Both the position numbers and the translations under genes were made by a program. A stretch of 6,096 bases of DNA from an uncultured Eubacterium sp. GTDB taxonomy: Bacteria; Bacillota; Clostridia; Lachnospirales; Lachnospiraceae. Shown here piece after piece: positions 5,471 to 6,096 of the stretch; position 1 is the stretch's first letter, and every line of letters begins with the position of its first letter. The notes under the pieces are model-generated. The model had not been told where the DNA came from and ran no database searches. It was given only the letters and a program-made list of their open reading frames with translations. Location of the stretch: NCBI GenBank assembly GCA_900547255.1, contig URGC01000126.1, positions 1-6,096 on the forward strand, read 5' to 3'.

Positions 5471-5500
5471 TCGTTATCGGTCGTTATTGGATTATTGGAC
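5471..5500. repeat. Short tandem repeat, about 10-base unit
   Basis: TCGTTATCGG (5471-5480) is followed directly by TCGTTATTGG (5481-5490), 9 of 10 identical, and then by a shorter related copy TTATTGG. It lies in the gene-free DNA right of the insertion sequence. No function is apparent. Confidence 0.4.
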
Positions 5501-5530
5501 AAAAAGTACAATGGCATTGGATTTTTGAGC

Positions 5531-5572
5531 AAAAAATATCCTCCGAAGGATTTTCTCCCCGGATGGAGGATA
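5531..5572 (-). terminator. Intrinsic terminator, minus strand
   Basis: Read on the minus strand, TATCCTCC (5565-5572) pairs perfectly with GGAGGATA (5537-5544), an 8-base stem with a small inner GGA/TCC stem in the loop. TTTTTT (5531-5536) follows directly. It would end transcripts coming from the broken genes on the right (5641-6050) and shield the insertion sequence from them. It is the expected 3' end of a minus-strand gene whose remnant is at 5641-5811. Confidence 0.8.
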
Positions 5573-5640
5573 AACTATTTAATTTATTAAGTTTTTTGCA
5601 TTTATGTGCCACAATTTTAAAATTTTTCTTGATTTGTGGC

Positions 5641-5811
5641 TTATGTCATGCTGATTTCTTTTTTCCCTAATAAAAAGTCCACAATATTGACATGCATTAT
5701 TCCATCTCGGGAATAATCAAATCTATCTAGTGAAAGCACATACTTTGGCGATGCATCACTTATCGGATTAAATGCTCTAAATTCCCCTGCTCCAGACAAG
5801 GATACAGTGTG
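5641..5811 (-). pseudogene. C-terminal remnant of an unidentified protein
   Basis: A 56-codon open frame without a credible start codon, beginning after a TAG (5812-5814) and ending in TAA. The peptide reads as ordinary protein, with FRAFNPISDASPKYVLSLDR then FDYSRDGIMHVNIVDFLLG, about residues 11-49. It ends about 70 bases before a strong minus-strand terminator, as a true gene end would. It overlaps the end of the macrodomain fragment in a different frame. The likely reading is the C-terminus of a gene whose front was lost in the same event that cut the macrodomain gene. I do not recognise the family. It might alternatively be an out-of-frame continuation of a chimeric gene. Confidence 0.45.
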
Positions 5812-6050
5812 CTACACCTGCAAAGTGCTTCCTCCTGAGCAGAGCTGCCATGCTTTACACCACCACCCGGATTGGTTGCAGAAGCAAAATTAAGCACTGC
5901 AACTTTCTTTCCTGCACGGGCATAACTGCTTGCTACCTCTAAGCTACGATTCTTCGAAACTGCAATCTTTGTCTCATCAAACCTCTGCTCGATATTTCCT
6001 TGTTTAATTGAGCGTATTACCTTATATGCACTGGCTGTCATTCCGGCCAA
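5760..6050 (-). pseudogene. Truncated PARG-like macrodomain protein (TIGR02452-type)
   Basis: The fragment carries the front of a bacterial poly(ADP-ribose) glycohydrolase-like macrodomain, a fold that binds or removes ADP-ribose. The diagnostic run is VLNFASATNPGGGVKHGSSA then QEEALCRCSTLYPCL, with the GGG loop and the QEE catalytic pair typical of PARG enzymes. Family members usually continue for well over 100 further residues. Here the match ends after YPCL and a stop follows 13 codons later, so the fold cannot be complete. The start is also unclear: TTG at 6050 or ATG at 6041 lack a well-placed ribosome binding site, and the frame stays open upstream to a stop at 6087-6089, with AGGAG at 6076-6080. 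Both ends suggest decay. Loss of the C-terminal part should abolish activity. Confidence 0.7.
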
Positions 6051-6096
6051 ATCAGTTATCTTGTATTTTCTATATCTCCTGTGATTTTAATCAAAC

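Noticed and set aside
5608..5640. Inverted repeat GCCACAA/TTGTGGC as a terminator
   Set aside because: The loop is 19 bases and there is no T-run directly after the stem on either strand; the hairpin at 5531-5572 is a far better terminator.
5696..5717. Perfect 8-base inverted repeat ATTATTCC/GGAATAAT with a 6-base loop
   Set aside because: It lies within the remnant coding frame (DYSRDGIM), lacks a T-run, and has no promoter beside it; it may be chance.

Overview
The window looks like chromosomal DNA from an anaerobic, low-to-mid GC Firmicute, most likely a gut clostridium of the Lachnospiraceae type. The evidence is AT-rich intergenic DNA, strong AAGGAG-type ribosome binding sites, a rubredoxin-first ('reverse') rubrerythrin beside a PerR-like Fur-family regulator, and a transposase of a style common in that group. 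The assignment is an inference from gene content and sequence style; no marker gene is present.

Left third (1-1800). After about 400 bases without a convincing gene, two genes on the minus strand form an oxidative-stress pair: a PerR-like repressor (1178-1585) and, downstream of it, rubrerythrin (480-1025) followed by a good intrinsic terminator. Each gene has its own sigma-A-type promoter. Just downstream of or overlapping each -10 box lies the same 17-base near-palindrome, consensus ATAGTAATNATTACTAT. This is best read as the operator of the regulator itself, giving autoregulation plus control of a peroxide-reducing enzyme.

Middle (1680-3560). A MATE-family efflux pump (1816-3216, plus strand) is divergent from the regulator. 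It has a clear promoter (TTGACT, 17 bases, TAAAAT) lying within degenerate 30-base repeats, and a perfect hairpin directly against its ribosome binding site. Three 15-base repeats carrying in-frame stop codons close the gene, and a probable terminator follows. Between the terminator and the next element lies a 77-base stretch (3396-3472) that folds well and can form a pseudoknot; I do not recognise it.

Right part (3557-5436). A complete IS3-family insertion sequence of about 1.88 kb is bounded by perfect 23-base inverted repeats. It encodes a single-ORF transposase with an intact DDE triad and, unusually, a second small acidic ORF that is probably translationally coupled and lies inside the element.

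Far right (5437-6096). The DNA here looks like a decayed locus: the N-terminal part of a PARG-type macrodomain protein on the minus strand is cut off right after its catalytic motif. It runs out of frame into the C-terminal tail of an unidentified protein, and a strong minus-strand terminator follows. The two most informative observations are the shared operator pair and the broken macrodomain locus; the pseudoknot-like RNA and the accessory ORF of the insertion sequence are the best candidates for something undescribed.
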